Origin: Cyclina sinensis
Taxonomy: Eukaryota; Mollusca; Bivalvia; Venerida; Veneridae
DNA length: 64,000 nucleotides
Assembly (NCBI GenBank): GCA_012932295.1
Contig: JAAONU010000016.1
Location: 30,193,290 to 30,257,289, forward strand
Direction of reading: 5' to 3'
Shown here: one piece after another, positions 23,802 to 34,809 of the stretch
Position numbering within the stretch: the stretch's first letter is position 1
How the letters are laid out: each line of letters opens with the position of its first letter
Made by a program: the position numbers and the translations under genes
The notes under the pieces: generated by a model
What the model was told of the DNA's origin: nothing
Databases searched by the model: none
What the model saw: only the letters and a program-made list of their open reading frames with translations

Positions 23802-26800
23802 CTGTAAAAAATGATGACGTGTCTTTTAAAAACTTTCCATGACGACACAAGCACCTTTCCAAACCACAAGTATGTCATAAAAAATCGTGAAAAGGTAGTT
23901 AGCAAAATATTTTCAGCCTATAAAAGTCGCTGGTATTATATTTAAGGTTAATAATTCTTTACTGCAATGTTCAGACGAAGCCCTATCATTAAATGACTTT
24001 CACTTGAGGTAAAAATAAGGCGTCTGCTTGTTATAAGTCATGTTTCATTATTTCGATCATGAAAATATCATACCTCAGCTTATTTCATGACAGGTATGTG
24101 CCCTAGGCCACGTGGCAATAAATGTAAGTCATGAGTGTAAATTGTAGTACAAGACTTTGCTACCGTAATCCAGTCATAAAATTTAAGCAAAATCTTTTGA
24201 GATTATATATAAAAAAAAGATAATGTCATCTTGTAATAAAGTTTCAAAACTAAAAGGTTTATAGATATTCCGACTATGATTAAATATGTCTTTACCTCTG
24301 AATGCTTTCTTTGTCAAGCAATTGGCTCTTGATTGTGCGGATATCGTATTATCTGCAATAAAAATATGTAGACATATAAATATTTATTCTTGTACCTTAA
24401 AATAGTTATATAAGCAACCTCAGATCATTTGAAAATGGTAAAAAGGGATCAATGGACTACGCACCTATCCCCGATATAACGATAGGATTTCATGGTTTTG
24501 TTTAATCAAACGAAGGATTAAAAGTACTTTCATACAAGATTATTATACCCTATTGGAAGTCTCAATTCTTGACCTTACGTGAAATTAATTACAGTTGAAG
24601 GTTTTATGATTCATAGTTGAAAGAATTTACTTATGCGCCCTTCCTTCGTTTCATTGAATCGGGCGAGAAAAAAAAATGACATATCTAACAAACGAGAATT
24701 TTTAAAAATATTTCATTACCTAAGTCCTGAAATGAAAAAGTGATAAAAGGCAGTGTCACTCATTAAAGAAAAGAAGGAACGATAAAAAATTGAATATTTT
24801 GAACTTACCCATTTTCAAAAATGTTGTTTGAGCAATTCGCTCATAAGGTGTCTCCGCAACGCATGTGTATTCAGCCTCGTCTCTGTCTGAGACACAATCT
24901 AAAAATAGCTTGGATTTCACTTTTCCTAAGCGAAGCATGGGTTTGCTTGCTTTGTTGATTTTTTCCTCGTACGATGCCTCGTCGTCTAAATAGTCACGTG
25001 ACACTCCCTGAAAAAATAACGCATGATGTAAATTTCACCAATACGAATCATTTGTCGTAAATTAGGTAAATTAGCCAATGCGAATCACTCTAACAAAAGT
25101 ATACATGATGGTAAAATTCCATCAAATCAAAACACTCGAGAAAAATAATTGTAATTAATAATGCAAATCTCGCAAGTACGAATCTCTGGAGATAATGCAT
25201 TGTGTACATAATACTTGCTATAGTCAGAAAAATCTTTATAATATATAGATAATGCATTGTGTACATAATACTTGCTACAGTGAGAAAAATCTTTGTAATA
25301 TATATTTGTGACACCAATCACAAGAAATCTTAAAGTAAAAGAGACAAGCAAATTGAAGGTTAGAACTGAGAGTAAAAAAATGAAATGAAAAAACTGCCCA
25401 TCGTAATAACTAACCTGTTGTATTCTTTCTCCATTTTTCAACCAGTGTATTGTCGGTGATGGACTGCCGCCGGCTTCGCATTCTAGAACTAATGTCCTCG
25501 TGCCGTGTAGCGTATGTAACTTCAGAGAAATCCTCGCCTTTAAACGTCACACCCCAGTCGCCGGTTTCGCCCCTCTTTGCTACTGCAATTGAGGTTAGAA
25601 GAGCCTGTACTAAGATAGCTGCACTCCGCATTTGATAATTCCAGTGATCGTAATGTAATAATAGAAAGCTTGCTTCTTGTTATAATGTTCTTTATTGTTG
25701 TATATCAACTAACTCTGTAATTATCTATCGATTCGTAACGTCGTAAAAGTTATTTCAATTCTGTGTCTGTTCTGAACTGAGAGCTCGTGTTTTATAATTG
25801 ATTTTGTTGCCTTGCTCTACTATATCTATAGTAAATCTGAAAGACGTATTACATCAGCAATTTTTCATTGGCTGGTATTACATTTTATCAATGAAGTTTA
25901 ACCTTATGACCTCAAAAAGGCGGAGCTAAACTCTACGAATCGTTGCGCTTTGCTAACCGCCCCTTTGACGTCATGTGATAAAATAGTAACATGAGCACAT
26001 GGTAACCTGTCAGAAATGTTAATTATATGTATTAAACAGACAAGTAACGTATTTGCTACGATGGAAAAAGCGCGCTTCCGTTCTAGCCGTAGGGGACATG
26101 TCGGACTTTTTTCTTGCGCGTAGAAAGATCTAAGAAGGGATAAAAATTTGCAACGTGAGACAGGTCACACACCTTAAAATATCCCATTCATTACGATTTA
26201 CTAGTGCGTGAAACTGCGTTTAACCCAGTGACTCAGTTATCAGAAAATGTAGACTATTTGACTATCACAGAGATAAATCTTCTATTTATAATAATATGTC
26301 TTTAAATGAATTTTCTTTAAGTTAGTTTATATATTTATATATTATAGTACTTACCCATTAGCTTTTCTAATCCACTGAAGGGGATGCCCTGTCAAACAGA
26401 AAATAAAAGGCGCATGAAGGAGGAATGTAATGAAAGCGATTTATAAATTTTTGAAGCGATTTGATTGTATTTATAGTTTTTTTTTGTATTTTTTTTTCTA
26501 CATAACTTCAGCAAAGATGATATTTCGGTAGAGAAATGGAATAATTGAATGGAAAAAAACTCATCGGGAAACATTTGCAGTGAGGTCAGAAAGAAGTAAA
26601 AGAAGGAGATTGTAACACCTTAACCCTGAACATGCTGAAATTTTGTAATGGATTTGCCCAGATTTGAATTTGGAACAGTCCATTCAAAGTTTAAGGGATT
26701 TCAATATCAAAATACAAAAATGGAGCTGCCAACAGTATAGAGCCTGGTCAGACTGCACGAATGTGCAGGCTGGCCTGGCTCTATACTGGTGGCAAAGGCT

Positions 26801-29800
26801 AATCACTTTCGGTTCCAGCAGGTTAACGGTTAAATACCGTATCAGTTAGAAAAACACAACTCTGGAAAAGGCCGTAATAGAAAGATGAAGAAAAGACTGG
26901 AAAAGCCTTTTTTTCGTTTTATGATGCAAGACTACACGTGCTAACTATAAACAAGTCAAACTGTCATGTTCTCATGTATTCCTTGAGGCGGTCACCAAGT
27001 TAATTGTTTTATGTCGATCACATGATTCAGTGATTTCGAATGAACTTGAGAAGCAAGCCTGTTACTAAATTTAGCCATGACTAAATTCAGCTCTGTCTAT
27101 TATGCAACATGCAAAGAGGGCAATTTTTTTCGGATTGAGATAGTTTCAAGTTGCTCTTTATTAATATTTGTAATTACAGAAATAAATCTAGACATCGTAA
27201 AGAGATTCGTGACATGAATGCTCTCGGACAGAAAATAAGATAAAGTCACAATTTCGCAGGCACTAGCGTGGAACTTAATTATTGTTGCATCCACGAAAAT
27301 AGAAACTACCCAGGTATTATGATTACTACTAGTAACCACTAACAATGAATGTTTGCTTTAGAAATAATTGCCTGTCTAATCGCTTATCAGTTCCTATTAT
27401 TCAATGTTTGAAAAAGTACTTAAGTCTCAGGTCACTCAGGACACAAAATCGTACATGTGCGTCATTGGACACCTCGTGGAATTTTCTTTCAATAAAGGGC
27501 CGCTCCCTCCAAACCTTTATACCTCATTTGTGTCAGACTATCCCGTGGCGAACATGTCTGAATTTGATAAAAGGATTCCTCTTGATTTAATACGTTGAGT
27601 CAGTCAGTAGCCCCTTTTACCTGAAATGTGACCCCCGATGTATTATATCTTAAATAGATTGAATGACTTTTAGGAGAGCATTGACCTTAAAGAACAGGCT
27701 ATCCTTAATTGACCCGAAATGAAATTGCTGAATTATGCGTGAGAATAAGGGTTGGAATTAAGGGACAAGAAGGCTTAACAGTGCGGATCTCTGTCTGAAT
27801 TCCTAGTTGCTTACATGTAGGCGGAAAAGTTTTATACATCTTCTTTCTGTCCTATTTTCCTGTAACTTATTTTCAGCCGCTCCTAAAACACTTTGTACTT
27901 AGTACCAAAACTTTGCGCACATTTACTTTTTCTCTATCTTGTGGCAAAACTTTTTTAAATGACATAAAGTCGCAAAAAAGTTTGACAGTGTTGCCAGCTG
28001 TATCCAAAAAGGATTTGTTGTATGAGCCAAAATAGTCACGATTTAATTTATTTAAGAAAAAAAGCAGATTAAAACAAGACAATAAGAAAGACAGTGTAAG
28101 TCTCCTTTCTTCTTGTGCCGACTATCTACTTAACCGACTTTTTAAAACGTATTATTGAGGATTAAAATTCCTTCATAATTTAGAATCTATGTACAAAGCA
28201 TATTTGTGGCTGTTTTTCAACTACGGGCATACGCGATACGCGAAAAAGACAAATCCCGGTATTTGCATTTGTTGGCTATGAATTTAAATTGAATCACCTA
28301 ATTATTAAGATCATAATGTCCTTTTAGTGTTCTTTCACTTTTCATTGTTTTCTCTTCTGACACTGTTTTTTTTTTTCAAAACTGAAAAGAGATCATAGAT
28401 TTTGTACTATTGCATCGATATAAAATCATATTAAGTCATATTTCAGATGGACAAATGAGGTCTATATAAAAGTAATACTATATAGGTTTACCTATTCTAA
28501 TGACCTTGTAAGCTTTGAGGTTTAATTTATTATATCGCTTCACTCCGGGTAACGGTAAAATTTCTCACCGGCTTAACTCTAAGGAATGCAGATAAAAAAA
28601 ATTCCTACGCCAATGTTGTGACGACCGACTTTTCCAATGTTTGCAACGTTACAACCTTATTTGGTAAATTATTTTTTTTTTCAGATCGAGAGTTTCCGTT
28701 ATGCGGAGTAGCTCTGTAAAAAAATCCTCTATGTATTTTCAGGATCACAGTTTGATGTCTAGTTTTTCCTCGATTCCCAGAAGTTATTATTTCCATTTCA
28801 AGGTTCTCAACCGTCACGATTAAGGTTAAAGCATAGTGGGGTTTAAATAATTATTTCATTCTTCGCATTGCGAGATTCTGTTCCACTTTCGAAATAAGGT
28901 TTGCGAAACGACAGTCACCTATAATTATATGAAATGATGCACAAATATCACAACGTTAGTATTCATTTTGAGTTGGAAAGGTCATGTTTTGCTATTTATA
29001 ATTATTTCATTATTTTTCACGGCGCTGTGACAATACACTTTAGCTGGGGGCAGACATAAAATGGACAAATACTTAGTAGTTACTCGATTTAAGCGGAAAA
29101 TTTGTGAACAAAGCAGTTTTAACTGGTATTTCTTAACTGTGCACACCTGCAATAGAGCCATGCATTAAATTCTAGACATTGCGCCTAAGATGATTAAGGG
29201 GAGGTAACTACATTTCAGCGGATTAAGTCCACGATAGGGTACATTTTCAAGAATGAGATTTACAAAGTCGTTGAGCATTATTATCTTAAGACCTTTTTTT
29301 AAAATCTAAGCCAGGTACGTATGTTAATATTAATATAAGTGCCTGTCTAAAAAAGTAATAAGACCCTGGGCATAGACTGTATGTAATTTTCTGTCAACGT
29401 GTCGGCGACAAACCTTGTTTTTTGTTGTTTTTTTCTTGTAGTTCAGAACAGATACTTTTTTTTCGAAAAAAGAAATAAAACATTGAATACCGTAAGGAGT
29501 CATGATTGATAAGCCCTTCACAATTGAACTGAAGTAATGATGCAATAACTTATCTCGAGTACCCTCATTCAATCTGTTTGTAAACAGAGTCGCGAACTGA
29601 AATACACAATATTTGCTTAAACGGGTTATCTTGGTATCTTTTTAAGTTTTTGGTCTTAGGACTACCGGTTATTGCGTACAGGCCATGAATACACAACGTT
29701 GATAAAGTGACCCAGGAAGATTGTCTCTACCCTGTTCAAATGTAAACAAAACCTCATCCGAAAATTTCGACGAATGAGAACACAGGAGAGTTGGAAATTT

Positions 29801-31110
29801 GCCAAGTAGGTTAGTAAATTTCGGTGATATTATCTGCGACCCCAAATAAAGAGATCCTCTTTATCAAATAATGTTACAAATAGGTAGGGTAATATATGAC
29901 AAAATAATTTGCTTAATGATCAGCAACGGACCAGGCATTATCAATGATTTCTTTGATTTACTCATGCATCTTAAGCCGATATCTCCAAATATGTATTAAT
30001 ATAACATAAAAAATAATAAGAAAATTATTAAAACAGATAATAGTGACTTGAGTAAAACTTCACGCTGGCATCATGTTTATGACTGTTCATTAACGACTCC
30101 GCTATTTCTATTTTCGTGTTTGTTTTCTCTGAAAGGGCAGTCCGACCTTTAAACATTAGATAATCAAAAGAATTCATGTTATTAAGTAGTATCTGACGGA
30201 AAACTTAACAATAGAGAAATCTGTTACGATGAAACATAAGCAGTCGTTTGCTGGTTCCGTGGATTTCCCGCGAGCTTTCGATCAGGAAATATTGTGTCGA
30301 TTAATCATTGTAACAAAAATAAATTGGAGATATAAATCAATTCACTCTAATGGTGTGAAGCTGATTTTATATTCCCACCATATAACCACTATTGACCACT
30401 ATTATAATTTACTTTGTTTCCATGGATGCCAAGTGAAGGCTCCGATACTTCGCATGATTTGAAAATGAGTAACAAGGGAGACAAATCGATGACAAAATAC
30501 AAGTGATGCAATACCAGGTTTACTGAACGTGGATCCATGTGTAAGTAAAAATGTTTTTAGAGAAATGCAATAACACTTCGTGAAAACGTGACGGCTGAAA
30601 TGAATCTTTTTGTACCTGCTAACAGTTAATTTAAATTACACTCTTGCTTTGTTTTATAAAGAAACGTCTAAGTTTTTTTTTGTTATAAATGCACACCCGC
30701 ATACTTTTTACAAAGATTGAATACCATGTACATTAGTTCCTTAGTTTTAAAGATACTTGTAGTTTGAATATGAACGTCTAGTTAAGACATTGCGTATGTA
30801 GTCATAATTGATACAACCTCCACATCTGACGTTAACATTTTGTTAGGACTGTCTTTTTGGATGACAAAATTGCATTTTTTCATGTGCAACAAGATAATTA
30901 TTCCTTGCAACCGTAATTTAATCATTATTTAATAACGATTTTAGGGGGTAAATTCTTGTAGAGTAGAATAGAAGATATCATGTTATGAGAAAAAAGGTAT
31001 ATCAAATCATTAAAAAGTGGTCAACTTACCCTGAAAGAAAATGACAACGGTAGTTGTAGCAGTGTTGTTAAGAGGATAGTGAGCACTTTGAGAAGGTTGT
31101 CTTGGTTCAT
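23524..31110 (-). CDS. ImpL2-like secreted two-Ig-domain protein (gene span)
   Basis: This is the only well-supported gene. Its protein is a secreted molecule of about 250-280 residues: signal peptide, short linker, two C2-type Ig domains, and an end at FLYP. ImpL2 of insects binds insulin-like peptides outside the cell and dampens insulin signalling. The same role is inferred here, not shown. Six coding exons join with compatible phases: 31110-31030 (0), 26388-26355 (0 to 1), 25582-25415 (1 to 0), 25007-24809 (0 to 1), 24352-24296 (1 to 1) and 23801-23524 (1 to 0). Ig1 has LECEAGGSPSPTIHW and DEAEYTC; Ig2 has LFCRAEGYPAP and GEYYCTAENEAG. A second promoter starts at exon D. Exon D has one base too many, breaking the frame between the N-terminus and Ig1. 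The final coding piece after 23524 is uncertain. Confidence 0.85.
24296..24352 (-). CDS. ImpL2-like exon E2: 57-nt symmetric linker exon
   Basis: The acceptor is TTTTTATTGCAG before 24352 and the donor AGAG then GTAAAG after 24296. At 57 bases, phase 1 at both ends, it inserts 19 codons (DNTISAQSRANCLTKKAFR) between Ig1 and Ig2 with no stop. The frame is maintained whether it is included or skipped. It carries a cysteine that could pair with the extra cysteine in FLDCVSD of exon E. Too short to stand alone, it is supported by splice sites and frame only. Confidence 0.7.
24809..25007 (-). CDS. ImpL2-like exon E: end of first Ig domain
   Basis: The acceptor is TTATTTTTTCAG before 25007 and the donor ATGG then GTAAGT after 24809. 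The length of 199 bases takes it from phase 0 to phase 1. It encodes GVSRDYLDDEASYEEKINK, then LFLDCVSDRDEAEYTC, the D-x-A-x-Y-x-C signature that closes an Ig fold, and ETPYERIAQTTFLKM. It joins in frame to exon D at ERIQQ. Confidence 0.92.
25191..25304. repeat. 57-bp tandem duplication in intron D-E
   Basis: Two adjacent 57-base copies, beginning GATAATGCATTGTGTACATA at 25191 and at 25248, differ at only a few positions. They are intronic and look recent. Confidence 0.85.
25415..25631 (-). CDS. ImpL2-like exon D: N-terminus and first half of Ig1, frame broken
   Basis: ATG at 25631 opens a classic signal peptide, MRSAAILVQALLTSIAVA, followed by KRGETGDWGVTFK. The Ig1 core (ARISLKLHTLHGTRTLVLE, then the CEAGG cysteine and TIHWLKNGERIQQ) lies one frame over and runs to the donor CAACAG then GTTAGT. 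The Ig frame has a TGA at 25549-25547, so it cannot start upstream. Removing one A from the AAA at 25541-25539 would align the two halves, and the coding length of 217 is indeed one more than a multiple of three. An internal acceptor, CTAACCTCAATTGCAG before 25582, lets exon C splice in and restores the same N-terminal frame (VAKRGETG). Assembly error, polymorphism and true lesion are all possible. Confidence 0.85.
25790..25796 (-). promoter_or_regulatory. TATA box of proximal ImpL2-like promoter
   Basis: TATAAAA on the minus strand, followed about 30 bases on by AGTTCAGAACAGACAC (likely start near 25765) and then an unspliced leader of about 135 bases to the ATG at 25631. Its position directly upstream of a signal-peptide start supports a genuine promoter. 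Confidence 0.6.
25966..25973. promoter_or_regulatory. consensus CRE upstream of proximal promoter
   Basis: Palindromic TGACGTCA about 170 bases upstream of the proximal TATA box. This is the full CREB/ATF consensus. The same 8-mer also lies next to the distal TATA box. Confidence 0.4.
26355..26388 (-). CDS. ImpL2-like exon C: 34-nt mini-exon
   Basis: The acceptor is TTTTCTGTTTGACAG before 26388 and the donor ATGG then GTAAGT after 26355. The 34 bases (phase 0 to 1) encode GIPFSGLEKLM. Preceding exon B ends in phase 0 and the internal acceptor of exon D needs phase 1, so all three fit. Both splice sites are near-consensus, but so short an exon rests on splice logic alone. Confidence 0.6.
26619..26834. 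mobile_element. hairpin-bearing MITE in intron B-C
   Basis: Arms 26728-26758 and 26763-26793 form a 31-bp imperfect hairpin around a GAAT loop (CAGTATAGAGCC pairing with GGCTCTATACTG). Outer ends CCTTAACCCT and GGTTAACGGTTAA are roughly inverse. It is non-coding, and the short frame over it is an artefact. Confidence 0.7.
26835..31029. other. remainder of ImpL2-like intron B-C
   Basis: About 4.2 kb with no exon, RNA gene or further element that I recognise. A ~9-T tract near 28366 and an AGGGGAGGTAACTA motif near 29200, common as repeat debris in bivalves, are the only landmarks. Confidence 0.45.
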
Positions 31111-31132
31111 GATCGTCTTCTGTGTACGTGAG
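31030..31132 (-). CDS. ImpL2-like exon B: distal signal peptide
   Basis: The acceptor is TGTTTCAG before 31132 and the donor CAGG then GTAAGT after 31030. ATG at 31110 in the context CGATCATGA opens MNQDNLLKVLTILLTTLLQL then PLSFSFR (27 codons), an unmistakable signal peptide with a long Leu/Thr core. It leaves in phase 0, matching exon C. Bases 31132-31111 are leader. Confidence 0.8.
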
Positions 31133-31977
31133 CTGAAACAAAACATCCAAACTAGCTTAAGTCTGTGATATTAGGGCAATAATTTTCATTTTTAAAATAT
31201 TCTTAAAAATATTTCTGTCTTTTGTCGCAATATTTCTTCTTTAAAAGGAAAAAAATGCACACAATTTTCAATGAGGGATGTTTCTCTTACTCATGCATGT
31301 GTCCTGGATAAAAATTGATATTGCGTAATGTACAAAAATAAGAATTGCTTGAAAATACAGAATATTGAACGTATTTTGATATGAGTGAATACCTGGGACT
31401 TCGGAATGAGGAAGTACGGAAAAAAATGCGTTTTCCTTTTGAGTAATCGGAATGATGACTAAGTCCAAGGAAATAATTGTCCTATTCTAAAGGGTCGAAA
31501 TGTAAACTGAAGAAAATGGTAATTTTAAGTGAAAGAAAAATCAGGCTTTTATACAGTTTGTTGAAAAAAGAATCTTCAGATTTTTGAATATCAATTAATG
31601 TTTTATAATTTATTATAATATAACTGTATTAAATAATTTATTATTTTTATTTTGCTATATAGCAGTGTGAAAATAACTTTTAGCAAATTTAATATTGTAT
31701 GAATTTTATCAAATTTGCACTGACTTGATATAAGCAAAGATGCTTTAAAAGAATATATTCACTCAACGATGCACAACACAATATATTTCACTGCTTTAAC
31801 TTTAATATAAAATAACTTTAAAATCTACTTTAAAACAATATTGTTAATTCTTATTTTTATAATCAGTTATTTTTTTTACTTTTCTTTTTTTCACATTTTA
31901 TGTAATTCAAAGCACTTTAAATGAAATAATATTATAAATGATGATAATAATGAAATAACAAACTTACCTTTAAAAAT

Positions 31978-32170
31978 ATAAATAGATCGATCTATTTTGT
32001 ATCACAATAAAATTTCTTTCGATATAAAAACACAAAAATAGCGAATCACAGATATTTGTCTGAAGCAGCTGTAGAAGTCCCTGTCAACTATACTGAATTT
32101 TGCAAGTCAAATAAAGCATAGTAATGCGTATATTTGCTGAAATTTTCCCCGTCGATTTCAGTCTAGAAAT
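31978..32170 (-). other. ImpL2-like exon A: 5' untranslated exon
   Basis: It ends in a near-consensus donor, AAAG then GTAAGT, after 31978. The start is inferred about 30 bases downstream of the TATA box at 32195-32201. No long frame is present, so it is a non-coding leader that would splice to 31132. The exact start is a guess. Confidence 0.55.
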
Positions 32171-32194
32171 GGAAAGGCAAATACTGTTGCCTCG

Positions 32195-32201
32195 TTTTAT
32201 A
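32195..32201 (-). promoter_or_regulatory. TATA box of distal ImpL2-like promoter
   Basis: TATAAAA on the minus strand in the context GAGCTATAAAACGAGG. It is about 220 bases upstream of the exon A donor, and a full CRE sits 14 bases further upstream. Confidence 0.55.
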
Positions 32202-32215
32202 GCTCTATAAGACTG

Positions 32216-32223
32216 TGACGTCA
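32216..32223. promoter_or_regulatory. consensus CRE beside the distal TATA box
   Basis: TGACGTCA immediately upstream of the distal TATA box. A further TGACGTCA lies at about 32905-32912, also on the upstream side. Confidence 0.45.
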
Positions 32224-33078
32224 CTTTCGCGGTTTAATATTGAGAATTGCCCATTGTCAGAACTATGAATGGATTTCTTGGTAGCTAAATACACAGAGCG
32301 TGTAACGAGATATTTAGATTTCATGACAGAAGACTTGTATTTTATGACAAAGCATTTGATCGTTTTTCCGTAATTTGTCAACCTTTTTTGAAGGAGAACG
32401 GCGGTACATGCAGACACCAGTGTAGATATTCACGTATACTTAAGCCAAAACTTGTGGGTTCGATTCTAAATGCGGACAATAACTCTCACCCACCGTAGTA
32501 TGAGGATAACAAAAAAAAAAAAATCCGTTCCGAGTGGTATAGTTTTATATTCGATACATTAGAATGAAATTGATTGATTTAGATAAATATCGAAGAGACA
32601 ATGTTATGAAATTACTATAATTAATTTTTGGGGGTTCTTTTCGAATGCCTCCACTAAGTAAATACACGACAATATGCGTGACTAAGTTTATGTAACTCTT
32701 GGCACTAGATAGGGACACGTTTTATCCACATGTAAGTGTTGAAAATCTTTCGAAAACTGTTTCCACAAAAAAAAAAAAAAAAAAAAAAAAACGGATCACG
32801 TGTGACACTATCGAAAGGTTGAACAGTGACTCACGAAGAGGAAGGAATTCGTTTATGCTCCACTAACTTGTCGACAACAAACTTTAATTATTGATATACA
32901 TAGAATGACGTCATGTTATTAACTGCAGAGTAAAAATTGATTTTAATTGCGCAGGTCAAATTGTTTAGCGCATTTTAAATGCGCATCTTAAGCGCTCATT
33001 GCTCATTTCCTTAAACAATTATGTTCTTATCAGAACTCTTAAGAACTTTTTTCGGTGTCAGAAAGTTGCACTGTTCTT
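32224..33078. other. upstream region of the distal promoter
   Basis: It contains a decayed GGGTTCGATTC B-box-like motif at 32457 with a poly(A) run at 32509-32522 (likely an old plus-strand SINE) and a 26-base poly(A) tract at 32766-32791. No gene recognised. Confidence 0.4.
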
Positions 33079-33150
33079 AGTGGGACTCGAATTCACGTTC
33101 AGTCGGTGACTTGAATCACTAATGCTCTAGACCACTTACAGATTCGATTC
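33079..33150 (-). repeat. tRNA-derived SINE head
   Basis: The minus strand reads AAGTGGTCTAGAGCATTAGT (A-box) and, about 40 bases on, GAATTCGAGTCCCAC (B-box). This is a tRNA-like module without a clean cloverleaf, so a SINE and not a tRNA gene. Confidence 0.6.
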
Positions 33151-34809
33151 TCAGACTCAGCTGAAATAGTCAAAATATTCAAAATAATTCAAATGACGTC
33201 TTGAGCGTATTCTGAGATTTTTTTATTTTGGGTCAGAATCTCGCTGTAACGAGAGGCGAGATATTGACTCATACAAAAAATTACACAATATCTCGACTTG
33301 CGTACAATTAGTTGGAAAACTGTCAAAGGCTGAATTTTTACTATCACAAGTCTTTGCCTTAAGCCAGTTCTCAAGATCTTGCTTAGGTTCTTACCCAGGC
33401 CAGTCCGAACCGTTATCATGACCGCTGCACAGTCGATGTCATTCAATAATGACAATCACATACGAGTTTAGGAAACGATTTAGCGAGTGACTGCAGATTG
33501 TTATCATCACTGCAGATCACGTGTGTACAGTAACCGACTTTATTTATCTTCAACTGGCTGACCTGCTCACCTAGTGATTATAATTGCCATGCAAACATTG
33601 CTATCTATCGGTTCATGACTATAGTTACAGATACGGTGATTTAACAATGCAAAAATGTTTGGTAAAAGCTAAAAATAGCTAAACCTTTCTGTAAGGTTTT
33701 CACCAGATAACAATTGGAAACCAAGCCCCTTTTTATAATGTTACGCCAAGTAGTGTCAGCTTTCTCCGTCTCATTATACCACCTCTCCACTTCGATGTTC
33801 TTATGTCAAGTTAGCTATGATGCAAGAGATGAAGTCAGGAATGTAGGTTTTATCAAAGAAGGAGGGGCATGTGAAGTCAAACATGTGTATGCAACTTGAT
33901 GGATTGATTAATGGCCAATTTATTCACATACGGTTTCATCAGGGGCTTTGGTTTATCATTTCTTTCTCTTGCTCGACTATCCTGCGAATTATTATTTTTT
34001 CATTATCTTTGAAAAAACTGACAGTGTACATAACCAAGCGTTCTTAGATACTTTAACACTACTGTTAACTTTTTATGTTCTTGGCTTTTGTGACCATTGC
34101 ACGTATAGAACAGATAATTTGCAGCAGTACAACACAATCTGCTAAAAAGACGCTTAATGTCGAATTGGTTTTAAAAGTGGACCTTTTTAATTCTAAACTT
34201 AAGACTTCAGTTCGTTAAAAGTTTTTGCGTGATTTTAAATTAATTTAACTGACTACTGTTGTAAACTGTAGTAGGTTATTACTGAAAGACTTATTTATTA
34301 TTTCGTGCTGTCTGTACGTGATCTACTCTGCTTGCTGTTCAGTTCGGGTAGTTTTACCTCTCTAAATGCTAAAATGGGACTGTCCAAATTGAACTGTGGA
34401 CACACAAGTTCATTTTAGAAATTTAGCGAAGTCAGTGAGCGTGTCACAGCATGTAAGTAAAAGATATTCAAAATCGCAATACCACAAAACTCACACTACA
34501 GTTTTGTAAGAATGTCTAGTCTTTTGCGAAACTAAATGTGCAAATCATACGTAAAGTAATGATGTAAAATCTTTTCACGGAATTATTAATGGTGAGAACT
34601 AGATCGTTCACGTCATCATTTAAAAGCGTTCTAAAACTGGGTCACGCACCTGAAACAGTGTATTGGCATTTTATGCATTTGAATGTCAGAAACTGCGTAT
34701 ATAGTGAGACCTATATGTTTTTTTTTGTCTGATGAAAGATGTTGTGACAAATTCAAATATAATTATCATTGACTTTTTAAGATAGTTTTACATGGTAGAA
34801 ATTGAGAAC
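33151..34809. other. intergenic
   Basis: No gene or element recognised. Confidence 0.4.

Noticed and set aside
25536..25552. Programmed ribosomal frameshift to explain the exon D frame break
   Set aside because: TTTAAAGGC is not a recognised +1 shift site, no stimulatory structure is evident, and no precedent is known to me in this family. A single-base indel is simpler.
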